Assembly (NCBI GenBank): GCA_012729315.1
Contig: JAAYDI010000190.1
Location: 1-46,493, forward strand
DNA from: Planctomycetaceae bacterium
GTDB lineage: Bacteria; Planctomycetota; Planctomycetia; Pirellulales; Pirellulaceae
DNA length: 46,493 nucleotides
Direction of reading: 5' to 3'
In this document: positions 1-9,366 of the stretch, piece by piece
Layout of the letters: every line of letters begins with the position of its first letter
Position numbering within the stretch: position 1 is the stretch's first letter
Notes under the pieces: model-generated
Databases searched by the model: none
The model's input: the letters and a program-made list of their open reading frames with translations, nothing else
What the model was told of the DNA's origin: nothing
Position numbers and translations under genes: made by a program

Positions 1-133
1 CAATTGCGGGATGTAACCGCTGCTGCTGCACGGTGAGGAGGTAGGCAGTCCATGCGAATGGGCCCATCCATGGCATGGATTTGTCCACTACAACCGGCTC
101 GGAATGACCGAGCCTTTCACCGTCCCACGTCAG
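1..133 (+). repeat. Left copy of a ~130-bp inverted repeat shared with the right end
   Basis: Bases 1-133 match the reverse complement of 46315-46441. The differences are substitutions at 14, 82, 109, 112, 128 and 129 and a 6-base CTGCTG insertion near 20-28, so about 121 of 127 aligned bases agree. The longest uninterrupted match is roughly 55-60 bases. The copy ends about 45 bases beyond the stop codon of the convergent DUF1559 gene. It contains the palindrome ATGGGCCCAT. In the frame of the ATG at 104, three internal differences are synonymous and the indel keeps frame, but that frame has a TAA at 14-16. Confidence 0.85.
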
Positions 134-178
134 CTGCTGGGACAAGACCAAACCTGGATTGCGCGGCCCCGGGGCATG

Positions 179-1738
179 TCAGGGCTGGGGTTTCCCGTCG
201 TTCGCGTGGAACATCAGCCATAGGATCCTGGGATCGAGGGTGTTGTTCAGCACACGCACGCTCCCGTCACAGAGGAGTACTTCAAACTCCTGCCGGGAGT
301 CGCTGATCAGCCCCGTGAGAGGTGCCGCTTCGGTCACGGCGAGATCTGCGGGCTTCGTCCAAACGACGGCCCGGTCAGGCATGACGTTCACGACCATGAT
401 GGTGTTGGATGTTCCGTCGCGGATCTCATTCAGCTTGAGCGACTCTCCGGTGCCGAAGACGGTACCTTCACCGATCGGGACGAGGTAGGTTGTCATGCCG
501 GGCTGGAGTGATGCGGCGGGATCGGCGAACACCGGGGGCATCAGCGCGATGAGCTTCTGGTTATGTTCACTGTCCCACGGTTCATCCAGGTGGAACTGCC
601 TGTAGAGGTCTACCTGATCCAGGAAGGGCAAGAGGTGTACACGCCAACTCAGCAGCGGTTTCCCTGCTGCATCGAAGCTGGCGGCCGAAGGGAATCCCTT
701 ATACACGTCGTGGTAATTGTGCATCGCCAGACCGATCTGTTTGAAGTTATTGACGGACTTGACGCGCAGGGTATCGATCACTGCCGCCACCGGTTTGGAC
801 AGGGCCTGCAGGGTCGCTGCATCCTCAATTACAGCCAGGCTGACCTGCGCGCCGGCGACGGAGGGGGCGATGAGCTTGCGCAGGGCACCGACTTCCGGCA
901 CCGCCTGCTGCACGAACGGCAACTGAACCAAGGCATCGAGCGACGTGTCCAGCATGTGTGCGAAGGCTTCCGCCGCTGCCGCATCACGGGACTGAAAGAC
1001 CAGCCGGACCTGGATGTGTGGAGCGGCCGTCACCGTCAGCATGCCCCACTGCATGCCGTCGCTCAACGTCGGGCCAGTTACCTCTTGCCACGGGGGCGGG
1101 AACTTGGGCAGGGTTTCCTTGAGCACGCGATGCTGATCCGCGCTCGGTACCAGCAACAGCTGGATTGGTGCGGAGACCGCGGCGGTAGCATCTGCGGCTG
1201 CCAACAACTCGGGCCGCGCGGCGGTCTGCGGACTGGTGAGCCGCTCGAGCGTGCGTGGCAATCCGACCAGAAACACGCGATCACCAGCCCGCTGGACCGA
1301 CCAAGCGTCGCCCAGCAGGTCGTTCAGCTCATTCAGCAGGGCTTCCAGATCGCCGGCCTTCTGCGGATCGCTGACGGTCACCACGAGGAATGGGAATAAC
1401 TGCGGGATGTCCGCCGCACTGGCGATCACAAACAGATCCTGTCCGCCGACCTCCAGGAATCGGTCGCGCAGCCGTATCGCGTTGTCCACTGCCGAGGCGA
1501 TGTTTTGTGGCAAGACGCTGGGATCGTCCGTGATCTGCGCCAGCAGTTGCTGCAGCCGCGACTTGAGATCGCGCAGTGGCAGTTGCTGCACGTCCAACCG
1601 GCCGATCAGGAACGTCTGACCGTCGACGTACGGCAGGATCACATGGAACGGGGAATCCGCCGCGCGGGCAACGGCACAGATGATGAGCAGTCCGGAGAGC
1701 AGCCCGGTGACGAGACAGTTTCGAATGAGACAGTGCAT
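179..1738 (-). CDS. DUF1559 domain-containing secreted protein
   Basis: This is a 519-residue protein of a type very common in planctomycetes. Residues 1-26 form a signal peptide ending in a VARA/AD cleavage site, so the protein should be exported. Residues 27-325 are an unrecognised domain. Residues 327-519 match the DUF1559 pattern: an NNFKQIGLAMHNYHD segment where the prepilin-like family usually begins, then DGTSNT at about 441-446 and DGSV at about 490-493. The canonical prepilin-type N-terminal cleavage helix is missing; DUF1559 is fused here behind a different secreted domain. The exact role of DUF1559 is unknown; a surface or pilin-like function is the usual guess. The ATG at 1738 has AAGG about 9 bases upstream. 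It lies last in a run with the ECF sigma, membrane and secreted genes, about 100 bp after the previous stop, so co-transcription is possible. Confidence 0.85.
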   Translation of the reverse strand: MHCLIRNCLVTGLLSGLLIICAVARAADSPFHVILPYVDGQTFLIGRLDVQQLPLRDLKSRLQQLLAQITDDPSVLPQNIASAVDNAIRLRDRFLEVGGQDLFVIASAADIPQLFPFLVVTVSDPQKAGDLEALLNELNDLLGDAWSVQRAGDRVFLVGLPRTLERLTSPQTAARPELLAAADATAAVSAPIQLLLVPSADQHRVLKETLPKFPPPWQEVTGPTLSDGMQWGMLTVTAAPHIQVRLVFQSRDAAAAEAFAHMLDTSLDALVQLPFVQQAVPEVGALRKLIAPSVAGAQVSLAVIEDAATLQALSKPVAAVIDTLRVKSVNNFKQIGLAMHNYHDVYKGFPSAASFDAAGKPLLSWRVHLLPFLDQVDLYRQFHLDEPWDSEHNQKLIALMPPVFADPAASLQPGMTTYLVPIGEGTVFGTGESLKLNEIRDGTSNTIMVVNVMPDRAVVWTKPADLAVTEAAPLTGLISDSRQEFEVLLCDGSVRVLNNTLDPRILWLMFHANDGKPQP

Positions 1739-1839
1739 ACGTATCTACCTTGTCATGAGGAGGGTGTTTGGATTCTGTGATGGCACATCCAGTGGCGCTC
1801 GGCTATGAAGATCTGCTGTCGTGAAAACCAGTCTGGCCT

Positions 1840-3336
1840 TTACTGGCCGCTGGGCTGCCGGAATCGCAACTCGTAACGCTTGCCCTCGTTCCGCGGCGAC
1901 TGGCCCTCGGGCGGCGGCAGCGTCAGAACGGCGGCGCCGTCCTGCAGCCGATAGTCGATGAACGTGCCGGTCACGGGGTCCCACGGGGCAGGGCACTGCT
2001 GCAGTTGCTCGAGTGACTGCGGGAACTGGCCGTCGTGGCTGGCAGCGAACATCCGCAGCGCTTCGATGGTCTGCAGGGCGGCAATCTCCCGCTGCATCCG
2101 CACCGGAGCGAAGACGGCCAAGTCGACGGCGGGCATCAGCAGGTTCGCCACCGGCAACACCGGTTGGTGTGACGTCGTGCCCAGGAGACCTCGGCGCCGC
2201 AGGTCAGCTGATGTGGCCCGCATCTGGCGATACGATTGCCAATATGGGAGTAGCGTCCATTTCATCAGCTCCTGATATGTTGTCTGGTAGGCGCGTGCCG
2301 ATAGAATGGCGACCACCTGTGCGACGGGCATCGCTTCTACCTGCGCCGCGTCCATGCCGCTGTCGATCAACTCCTGTTTCGCAGTGGAATAGCCGACCAG
2401 GAGCAGTCCGGTAGCTATGGTCTCGGACCGCAGGTGCGATGATTCGTTGCCCGAATTCGTCATTTGCTCAAGCTGTTGGATCGACTGGCCCAGAAGCCGC
2501 CGCCACTCCTCGGCCGTGTGCGTCGCATGCTCTGGATCATCGAGAATCGGGCAGATCTGCACCGGCAAGTACGACTCCTGCTGCACCGCCAGACGAACGT
2601 CGACCAGGGGGTCCGGCAAGCCGGCCAGCGCCCAGTACAGGTTGGGCCCGCCTGCCTCAATCCAATCCAGCACGGACGCATTCATCTGCCCGATAATGGC
2701 CACCCCCACCAGGGCGCTGACGAGGATGGGGGTCCGAGCGACGTTCTCGCCGAGCCGGTACCCGGTGGTGATGGTCCGCAAGGCATCCTCGAACCGGCCG
2801 TCGGCGATCTCCACGCGGGACTGGAGCCGCAGGACCCGGGCGATCGTCCGCACCTCCGCCAATTCCGGCAGCAGGAAGGAAACGATCTCCAACCCCTCCA
2901 GCTCCCGTAGGCGATAACCCCAGTCGCAATCCTCGTGGCAGGTCGCGGTGTGTACTTCGTTCAGCGCATTGCCGTACGCCTTGAGCCACTTGCGGGCTTC
3001 GTCCCGGGGAAATTCCGCCAGCGGTACCTCCAGCCACTGGAACTGTTGTTCGTCAAACTGATGTTGTTCGTCGTGCGGCAGCATCACGATTGCGCGGTAG
3101 TAGTTGGTCGCGGCGTTGCCCGGCGTGAGCTGGCTGTAGCTGGGGACCAACTGGTACGTCAGGGGTGGAACGGGCTCCACCTGCGGGACCGACGAAAGGG
3201 GGACAACAGGCATCGCGTCGGCGCCGCCCTGGGGAGAGGTGCCCGTTTCCAGGGCACCCGCAGGATATCCAGTGCTGCAGAAGGCGCAGACTGCCAACAG
3301 TATCGCGACGCGCGTCGCAAGAAGATTGTGCATCAT
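1840..3336 (-). CDS. Secreted protein of unknown function
   Basis: I do not recognise this 498-residue protein. It begins with a signal-peptide-like stretch (MMHNLLATRVAILLAVCAF) and is otherwise soluble, with mixed helical segments and several Trp and Tyr residues. The open frame extends upstream to 3507, but that part is an Arg/Gly/Pro-rich shadow of the previous gene. The tandem ATG codons at 3336 and 3333 are the likely start. They come only 2 bases after the TGA of the upstream gene (3339-3341), with GAGG a little farther upstream, so the two genes are almost certainly translationally coupled. Position third behind an ECF sigma factor and a one-TM protein suggests it is an exported target or partner of that system; this is inference from context only. 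Confidence 0.75.
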   Translation of the reverse strand: MMHNLLATRVAILLAVCAFCSTGYPAGALETGTSPQGGADAMPVVPLSSVPQVEPVPPLTYQLVPSYSQLTPGNAATNYYRAIVMLPHDEQHQFDEQQFQWLEVPLAEFPRDEARKWLKAYGNALNEVHTATCHEDCDWGYRLRELEGLEIVSFLLPELAEVRTIARVLRLQSRVEIADGRFEDALRTITTGYRLGENVARTPILVSALVGVAIIGQMNASVLDWIEAGGPNLYWALAGLPDPLVDVRLAVQQESYLPVQICPILDDPEHATHTAEEWRRLLGQSIQQLEQMTNSGNESSHLRSETIATGLLLVGYSTAKQELIDSGMDAAQVEAMPVAQVVAILSARAYQTTYQELMKWTLLPYWQSYRQMRATSADLRRRGLLGTTSHQPVLPVANLLMPAVDLAVFAPVRMQREIAALQTIEALRMFAASHDGQFPQSLEQLQQCPAPWDPVTGTFIDYRLQDGAAVLTLPPPEGQSPRNEGKRYELRFRQPSGQ

Positions 3337-3338
3337 GA

Positions 3339-3938
3339 TCAGGAACCTCGTATGTTCAACAGGCGGGTCCAGTCCAACGGGAGATATGAATCGAACGGTC
3401 GCAACGGCTCCAGCGCGCCCTGGTCCCCGACCATGGCGCGCCAGTCTCCCGAACGCGGCGCCGGGATCGGCGCATGTGGCGAAACAGCCGGAGCGGTGTC
3501 CCAACAATCGTTCAGTGCCAGGGCACGCGAACGCAGATAGCCGAACGAGCTCGGCGCGTACATGTCTGACCGGGCCATCTCGGCCTGTTCCCCGGTCGGG
3601 CTTGCCGGCAGCGCGTGCCCAGCGCCCGCAGCGCCGTCTGTGGCGAGCATGGCAGACGGCGGGACGCGGGCATCCTCCGTCGCGGCGCCCACCGGCACGT
3701 ACACGATTCGTGGCGATTTCGGGAGCGCCAACAGCGTGGCCAGCGCCAGGGACACGAGCGCGAAGACGGCGGTGGTCGCGGGCCAGACGCGCCGCCAGGG
3801 GGATGAGCGGCTGGCGGCAGCCTGCCCGGCCCGGAACATGGTCTGTGCCACGTCCAGCCGTGCTGGAGCCGGAACGAGTTCCCTGAGCGCACGTTCCAGG
3901 GCGCTCACCTCGTCGTTGACGTGGAATTGCGGTTCCAT
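3339..3938 (-). CDS. Single-TM protein, possible anti-sigma partner
   Basis: This 199-residue protein has a cytoplasmic-looking N-terminal helix rich in Glu and Arg (residues 10-25), one membrane segment at about 51-72, and a Pro/Ala-rich C-terminal half outside it. The layout fits an anti-sigma factor, and the gene overlaps the 3' end of an ECF sigma gene by 34 bases. However, no zinc-finger HxxxCxxC motif of the ZAS type is visible, so the anti-sigma role is inferred from position and topology. Downstream it couples to the secreted protein gene with a 2-base gap. ATG at 3938 is the natural start and lies inside the sigma gene. Confidence 0.75.
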   Translation of the reverse strand: MEPQFHVNDEVSALERALRELVPAPARLDVAQTMFRAGQAAASRSSPWRRVWPATTAVFALVSLALATLLALPKSPRIVYVPVGAATEDARVPPSAMLATDGAAGAGHALPASPTGEQAEMARSDMYAPSSFGYLRSRALALNDCWDTAPAVSPHAPIPAPRSGDWRAMVGDQGALEPLRPFDSYLPLDWTRLLNIRGS

Positions 3939-4417
3939 GAGACTCCCAACCTTTCCCGCAGCCTGGCGAGACCGGCCTGGTAGTGCCGGTGTGCTGTACT
4001 TGTGGATACGTCCATCACCTGCGCGATCTGCTCAAACGATAGGCCGCCCCAGATCCTCGCAATGATTACCTCCCGCCACTCGAACTTGATCGCGCGCAGT
4101 GCCGCCGTCACCTCCTGCAACTCGTCGGCCGACCACCGCGACGCCGTGAACCACTCCGGACGCTGGGCCGCCACCTGCGATTCACGCTGCCGCCGGCGCT
4201 CCTGGGACCGCCGCACGCTGATCGCGCGATTACGCACCACGCGATAGAGCCACGCCACCGGCTGGTCGGGGACAGGGTGCTGGCCAGCGAGCTTCACAAA
4301 CGCCTCCTGCACACAGTCGTCCGGCATGGTTGTCCACTGTGCGGCATACAGTTCCAGCGCAGCCCCGTGCTCGCAGATCAATTGCTCAAGCAATACCGGG
4401 TCAATCGACTCGCGCAT
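3905..4417 (-). CDS. ECF-type RNA polymerase sigma factor
   Basis: This is a small sigma70-family protein of about 170 residues. The N-terminal half carries the sigma region 2 pattern (DCVQEAFVKL, then AWLYRVVRNRAIS with the Trp-Leu-Tyr and Asn-Arg-Ala features). The C-terminal half has a region 4 helix-turn-helix (LSFEQIAQVMDVSTSTAHRH followed by GLARLRERL). Such proteins direct RNA polymerase to a small regulon and are usually held by a membrane anti-sigma factor, which could be the next gene. The frame also opens at ATG 4462, giving 185 residues. I prefer ATG 4417 because the protein then starts directly before the conserved domain and an AGGA sits upstream; this choice is not certain. The 170-bp gap to the next gene upstream leaves room for its own promoter. 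Confidence 0.88.
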   Translation of the reverse strand: MRESIDPVLLEQLICEHGAALELYAAQWTTMPDDCVQEAFVKLAGQHPVPDQPVAWLYRVVRNRAISVRRSQERRRQRESQVAAQRPEWFTASRWSADELQEVTAALRAIKFEWREVIIARIWGGLSFEQIAQVMDVSTSTAHRHYQAGLARLRERLGVSWNRNSTSTTR

Positions 4418-4630
4418 GGACCACCACATCCTGGCCGGGATCAGATGGGACAACCACTGCATCCACTATTATGACGCCAGAGTCCGGCCGATTTCCCGCC
4501 GGTCCGCCGTTTTCGGCGTGGCCGGGCCATCCGCACCTCAGCGCGCGCTAGAAACGTCGGAGCGGCACAGTCGGGTGCGGCGCCGTGGAACGTGGCGCAG
4601 TTGGGCGCGGTGGCCCAAGGCCGGTACAGG

Positions 4631-6901
4631 TCACACCAGCCCCCAGCGTTTGCGGAGGAACCACTCCAGAGTCAGCAGTCCCACGAAGACGCCCAGAACC
4701 GACCAGGCATCCCACGTGGTGTCGGCCAGTTGCCACCGGGTCAGCACCTCTTCGACGAGCTCGGGCGGGTTCTGCTTGATCTCGTCCAGCAGTGCGGCGA
4801 GCTGTTCCGGTGCCACCGCCCGCCCGCCGGCATCGCGCGTCAGGTCGGCCAGGTGGGCCATCTGATCGGGGTCTGCCGCCGGGTTGGCGAATTCCACATC
4901 CTGGTCCAGGACCTCGAAATGGGCCGTGGCCGTGCCCAGCGATTGGCCGGCGCTGTCCACGGCAGTGACATCAATCTGGTAGTCTCCCGTGCGGGTGAGC
5001 CGGTCGATGGTGCCGGCGTAGTCGGCCGCCTGACGCGACAGACGCAGAGGTGTTGTCGAACCGTCGGGTCCCCGCAGCGAGGCGGTCAATACTGCGTCGG
5101 CAATCGCGTCCCCCATGGCAGTGCGCGCACCGGCCGTGAAGGCGACGCGGCTGCCGGCCGAGAAGCGGCGCTGTGGCAGATCGACCCACACGTCGTGGCG
5201 TGTGAGATCGTCGCGCCGCGCCAGCCACAACACGATCTGCCGCCAGAAGCGGCGGTGCACCGCGCTCTGACCCTGCCGCCACCATTGCCATGTCGAATCG
5301 CCCGCGAAGGCCAGCACGCGACCGCCACCGAATTCGCCGGCCACCAGCAGCGGTACGCCGTCCGGGCTCTGGGCCAGCAACTGGATACCCGGCACGTCCT
5401 TGACCCCCGCCCAGCGATTGGCGCCTTTGAGCGGTTTGAGCCCGCGCCAGACCTGTTCGTTCTCAGCCGGGGCGGCCAGCATCGTCACGGGGTGGTCGCG
5501 CGCGGGCAGCATGACGAGCGGTCCGGGAACGTGCCAGCGCGCGACATCCGGCTGTCCGAAGTCCTGCCGCGCGAACCGATCCATGTCGACCGGCAGCACA
5601 TCGGCCAGCGGGGTGTTCCGGTACCCGCCGGGGTCGAAGCTGTGATAGCCTCCCAGCGCGATCAGACCTTTACCGCGATCCACCTCGGCGGCCAACTGCT
5701 GGAGGTTCTCGTCGCCCAGTGCCAGGCTGTCACAGTCGCCCAGGATGTAGGCGTCGAAATTGCCCTCCGTGAACGTGTCCCCCAGCGGCACAGGCCACGA
5801 ATCGCGCAACCGGCTGGGGAACCACTGGAAATCCAGGTCGATGTCCGGCGAGGCGTCGAGGGCCCAGCGGATGAACTTCTGTTCCTGGCGTGGCTCACCT
5901 TCCAGATAGAGCACGCGGAGCCCGCCTTCCAGCACCGTGAGAAAGGCAGACAACTGGTTGTTCTTCGTCACCAGCTCACCCGGCTGCTCCGCGGCCTTGA
6001 CTATCAGCCGATACTGGCCGGGCCGTGGGGGGACGTACGAGAAATTCACGTCGAGCTGCTGGTTGTCCTGGCTGGCCTGCACACGCGCCTGCCCGACATC
6101 CTGCCGGGTACCAGAGTCATCTTCGACGGTCAGTGTGACGAGGATCTCCTGGTTGGTATAACCGCGTACGCGGATCAGCCCCCGCACCGGCAGCTCGTTC
6201 TTGACGAACACGGTGTACTGTTCCGGGAGATTTTCCACGGCGACGTCACGCGATTGGGTGCCATCGCCGGCGGGTCCGTAGGACACGGTGTAGAGCGGAT
6301 AGCCCCGGTTCCCCAGTTCCCGCGCCGCATCGTAGATCTCCACTTCCGGCTGGAAGGCGGTCTGCGTCCCATCGCCCAGGAGGATGACCCCCACCAGCCG
6401 CTTGCCCAGCTCCTGTTCGATCGCCTGATGCAGGCTCGTGCCGATATCGGTCTGCTCCCCTTCCGCTGCGGTGGGCATTTGGAGTCGTTGGTCCTGCCAC
6501 ACCTGGGAGCGAATTCCGGCGTCGTAGGCATACACCTTGACCTCCAGGTCGCGGTTCAGATCTGCCAGCAGCGGCTGGATCTGGGTCAGCGTGTTGCACT
6601 GTGCCTCCCAACGCGAGATGTCGCCCGAGGCGTTGGGCAGCTGCATGCTGCGCGTTTGATCGAACAGCACCAGCAGCGCGGCGGATTGGGATTTGGACTG
6701 CGTGCTGACGTGTGTCGGGCGCAGCATGAGCAGGATCACGAGCAGCGTCAGCAGGCATCGCAGGGCCAGCAGCGCGCGCCGCCGCGCGGCGGACAGCTGG
6801 CGATACGATGGCCTCACCCACAGCGCAAGAACCAGCCCCAGGGCGAGCACCGCGACCGCCCAGTAGCTGTTGAGGATGGGTTGGAAAGACCAGTTCATCA
6901 T
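4631..6901 (-). CDS. VWA-domain membrane protein of the MoxR cluster
   Basis: The 756-residue protein has two membrane segments near the N-terminus (about 11-29 and 44-61) and one near the C-terminus (about 730-748). From residue 75 a von Willebrand A-like domain begins with the metal-site motif DQTRS at 81-85 and continues with ILLGDGTQT. The middle has immunoglobulin-like stretches, followed by a Rossmann-like segment with GLIALGGYHSF as seen in glutamine-amidotransferase-like domains of such proteins. The start codon at 6901 overlaps the stop of the BatA gene by 4 bases (ATGA), which indicates translational coupling. VWA proteins next to MoxR ATPases are thought to act with them in chaperone-like assembly or stress functions at the envelope; the substrate here is unknown. 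The equally long open frame on the opposite strand is a compositional shadow. Confidence 0.85.
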   Translation of the reverse strand: MMNWSFQPILNSYWAVAVLALGLVLALWVRPSYRQLSAARRRALLALRCLLTLLVILLMLRPTHVSTQSKSQSAALLVLFDQTRSMQLPNASGDISRWEAQCNTLTQIQPLLADLNRDLEVKVYAYDAGIRSQVWQDQRLQMPTAAEGEQTDIGTSLHQAIEQELGKRLVGVILLGDGTQTAFQPEVEIYDAARELGNRGYPLYTVSYGPAGDGTQSRDVAVENLPEQYTVFVKNELPVRGLIRVRGYTNQEILVTLTVEDDSGTRQDVGQARVQASQDNQQLDVNFSYVPPRPGQYRLIVKAAEQPGELVTKNNQLSAFLTVLEGGLRVLYLEGEPRQEQKFIRWALDASPDIDLDFQWFPSRLRDSWPVPLGDTFTEGNFDAYILGDCDSLALGDENLQQLAAEVDRGKGLIALGGYHSFDPGGYRNTPLADVLPVDMDRFARQDFGQPDVARWHVPGPLVMLPARDHPVTMLAAPAENEQVWRGLKPLKGANRWAGVKDVPGIQLLAQSPDGVPLLVAGEFGGGRVLAFAGDSTWQWWRQGQSAVHRRFWRQIVLWLARRDDLTRHDVWVDLPQRRFSAGSRVAFTAGARTAMGDAIADAVLTASLRGPDGSTTPLRLSRQAADYAGTIDRLTRTGDYQIDVTAVDSAGQSLGTATAHFEVLDQDVEFANPAADPDQMAHLADLTRDAGGRAVAPEQLAALLDEIKQNPPELVEEVLTRWQLADTTWDAWSVLGVFVGLLTLEWFLRKRWGLV

Positions 6902-9282
6902 GATGCGCCGGTGTCCGTGTCGCGATAGAATCGGTTGGCCAGCAGCTGCTCCAGGATCAGAGTCACGGTGACCAGCACGACCAGAAACGGGAAGAACTCC
7001 CGCCCCTCGCGCTGGCGGCCCTGCTCGCGCACCAGCTGTTCCTGATTGACCGCCAGTTGATACCGGTCGGCTCCCAGCACGGCGTCCAGTTGCTCACGCG
7101 TCGTCCGTTCGAGCCGACTGGCGCTGGCCGGCAGATTGACCGCGAATCCGCGCGTCACCGGCCCATCCCGCTCCCCCTTGAGGCGATAGACTCCGGGTAC
7201 CTCGGCCGTGCTGATCGTCACCTTGTCGTCGCGCGCCTGAACGGGCTGCGTTTCCCCGCCGGGTGTGAACAGCAGGTAGCGGCTGGGGTCCTGGTCCGGA
7301 TGGTTCGCCAGCGCAATGTCCTGTCCGGCCGTATAGTTGTACCGCCCGGCGTCGTGCTGGGTCAGGTACCGCATGATCTCGTTGACCAGGATGAAGCGCG
7401 GCCAGTCGCCTGGGCCAGCCAGTTCGTTCCAGGCCTGCCGCCCGGCAGGACGCTCGCGTTCGGTGATGGGAGTGGTCATGGTCAGCACCGTGCCGTGTCC
7501 CACGCGACGTTCGAGGAGGGCCGGGTGCTGATTACCAAACCGCAGGACGACCACGGCATCGTTGGCCAGCTCCGGCAGGCTCCAATAGCGGAAGACGGGG
7601 AAGTCTCCCCACGGCACCGAAGTGGCGATGGAACGCAGCGGCCGCAGAATCGGGTGCTCATAGCCGTGAGGCGCCAGATACTCGTCGCGCCCTGCCACAC
7701 GGTACTGGCGCCCTAATCTGCCGGGCAGCAGTTCCTGGGCGTCCGCCGAATTGAAGGCACTCGCATCGCCGGCGTGATGGCCGAGGAACAGGGCCAGCTG
7801 GCCGCCGTCGCGCACATACGTGCCCAGCTGTCCCCAACTGCTGCCGCTCAACGGCGGCGGGTCCAGGATGGCCACCGCCGCATACTCGGCCAGATCGTGG
7901 TTGACCAGCTCCTCGGGAGTGATGGTCTTGCAGACGTACGTCGCGCGGTTCTCCAGACGGTACTGATACGGCGCGATCGCCTCGACCAGCGCCGACGTAT
8001 CGACATCGCTGGGCGCCACGACGAGCACGAACCACGGATCGCAGACCGTGACGGTCAGATACCGCCGATCATCGATGGGCAGGGCATCCTGCCTCACCAG
8101 GCGCAGTTCGGCGTGCCGCGTCCCCTTGGTCAGGCCGCGCACCGAGAACTCGACCGTCTCCGAGTCGTTTCCACTCAGCGCGACTTCGTGGCGGTTCAGT
8201 ACACGCGCGGTGGGGAGCACCACTTCACGTTCGCGCAGAATCGGGAGGGTAGGGTCGTAGTCTTCCACCCACAGCTCCACCGCCGTCTCCTCCGCGTCGC
8301 CCGCCGCGGCGTGCCCCGTCATCGATACCGTTGTGCGGATCACCAGATCGCTGTTCTCCGGCATGGTCTCGGCCGACAACTGCACGGTCCCGAGCGCGAC
8401 GTTCCGGGGCTGCTCGACACCCACGTCAATCAAGAACAAGGCGACCTCGGCCGCCTGTGCGAACTGGGCCTGCAGCCGCGCGGTGTCGTCCAGCTCCCAC
8501 GCCGCCGCCGTGAGGTCGGTGTAGACGTAGATTTCCTTGCGTTTGAGACTGTTCGGATCCAGCACCTGCAGCGCGGTGGTCAGCAGCTGGTCAAGTGACC
8601 GAGGCACGCCGGTGGGCCGCACCCGCTCGATGGTCTTGCGGGCGGCAGCCAGGTCGAGGGAAAACACCGGGGCAATCGCGCGGGAGTCCAGGACGGCAAT
8701 CTGGCTGTCAGGAGGCAGCTGCCGGACGACCGAGTCGGCAATCGTCTGCGCCTGTTCCAACCGTGTACGATTCGCGTGGCGGTACTGCATGCGGGGGGAC
8801 GAATCGAACACCATGACAGCCGCCACCGGCGTCTGACGATCGCCGATCAGCGACGTATCGCTCTGCCGCAGGGTGCCGATGAGCATGGTGAGCAGCCCCG
8901 CGCACGCGACGGCGCCGACGACGCCCAGACTGGTCAGGAGCAGACGCCCCTGTCGCGTGAGGATACCGGCCAGCAGCAGGACGCCGATCAGCAGCACGAG
9001 CAGCGTCAGCGCCGCGATGATGATCCAGTTGCCGAACAGGTTGGAACTCACGCTCGGGCGCGCCAGCGCCAACGCGGCCAGGGCCACGGCGAGGCAGCGG
9101 AGCAGCAGGAGCAGCCAGTGCCTCAGGCGCAGCGTCCGGCGATTGGACTCCTGCCGCCGCTGGACGAAACGCACGGCCGGGAACACCATCCGTTTGGGCT
9201 GCTGGCGCATCACCAGGTGCAACACGATCGGGATGCCGACCAGCATCGTACCGAGCACCAGTGACAGGTTCACAAACGCCAT
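6898..9282 (-). CDS. BatA-type VWA membrane protein
   Basis: This 794-residue protein starts with an aerotolerance-regulator (BatA) N-terminal domain: a membrane helix at 1-24, the basic MRQQPKRMVFPAVRFV segment, then a helix at about 56-75. Two more helices follow at about 85-107 and 113-137. A VWA domain begins near residue 155 with DSSPR at 160-164. The large middle part resembles the extracytoplasmic region of planctomycete BatA proteins, and a final helix lies at about 767-787. It sits between DUF58 (84 bp upstream) and the second VWA gene (4-base overlap). Bat proteins are associated with aerotolerance in Bacteroides, but that role has not been shown for planctomycetes. The start ATG at 9282 directly precedes the first membrane helix. 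Confidence 0.87.
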   Translation of the reverse strand: MAFVNLSLVLGTMLVGIPIVLHLVMRQQPKRMVFPAVRFVQRRQESNRRTLRLRHWLLLLLRCLAVALAALALARPSVSSNLFGNWIIIAALTLLVLLIGVLLLAGILTRQGRLLLTSLGVVGAVACAGLLTMLIGTLRQSDTSLIGDRQTPVAAVMVFDSSPRMQYRHANRTRLEQAQTIADSVVRQLPPDSQIAVLDSRAIAPVFSLDLAAARKTIERVRPTGVPRSLDQLLTTALQVLDPNSLKRKEIYVYTDLTAAAWELDDTARLQAQFAQAAEVALFLIDVGVEQPRNVALGTVQLSAETMPENSDLVIRTTVSMTGHAAAGDAEETAVELWVEDYDPTLPILREREVVLPTARVLNRHEVALSGNDSETVEFSVRGLTKGTRHAELRLVRQDALPIDDRRYLTVTVCDPWFVLVVAPSDVDTSALVEAIAPYQYRLENRATYVCKTITPEELVNHDLAEYAAVAILDPPPLSGSSWGQLGTYVRDGGQLALFLGHHAGDASAFNSADAQELLPGRLGRQYRVAGRDEYLAPHGYEHPILRPLRSIATSVPWGDFPVFRYWSLPELANDAVVVLRFGNQHPALLERRVGHGTVLTMTTPITERERPAGRQAWNELAGPGDWPRFILVNEIMRYLTQHDAGRYNYTAGQDIALANHPDQDPSRYLLFTPGGETQPVQARDDKVTISTAEVPGVYRLKGERDGPVTRGFAVNLPASASRLERTTREQLDAVLGADRYQLAVNQEQLVREQGRQREGREFFPFLVVLVTVTLILEQLLANRFYRDTDTGAS

Positions 9283-9366
9283 GACAGTCGACTCATTGCG
9301 TTGGACGCTCTCTCTCCATCCTCTTCCATTGCCACATCGCGCGCAGTTTCGCCAGCGGCCATTGCG

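Noticed and set aside
4592-6928. A 778-codon open frame on the plus strand opposite the VWA gene
   Set aside because: It is rich in Arg, Gln, His and Gly without domains or signal, while the minus-strand protein has helices and a VWA motif. It is a high-GC antisense shadow.
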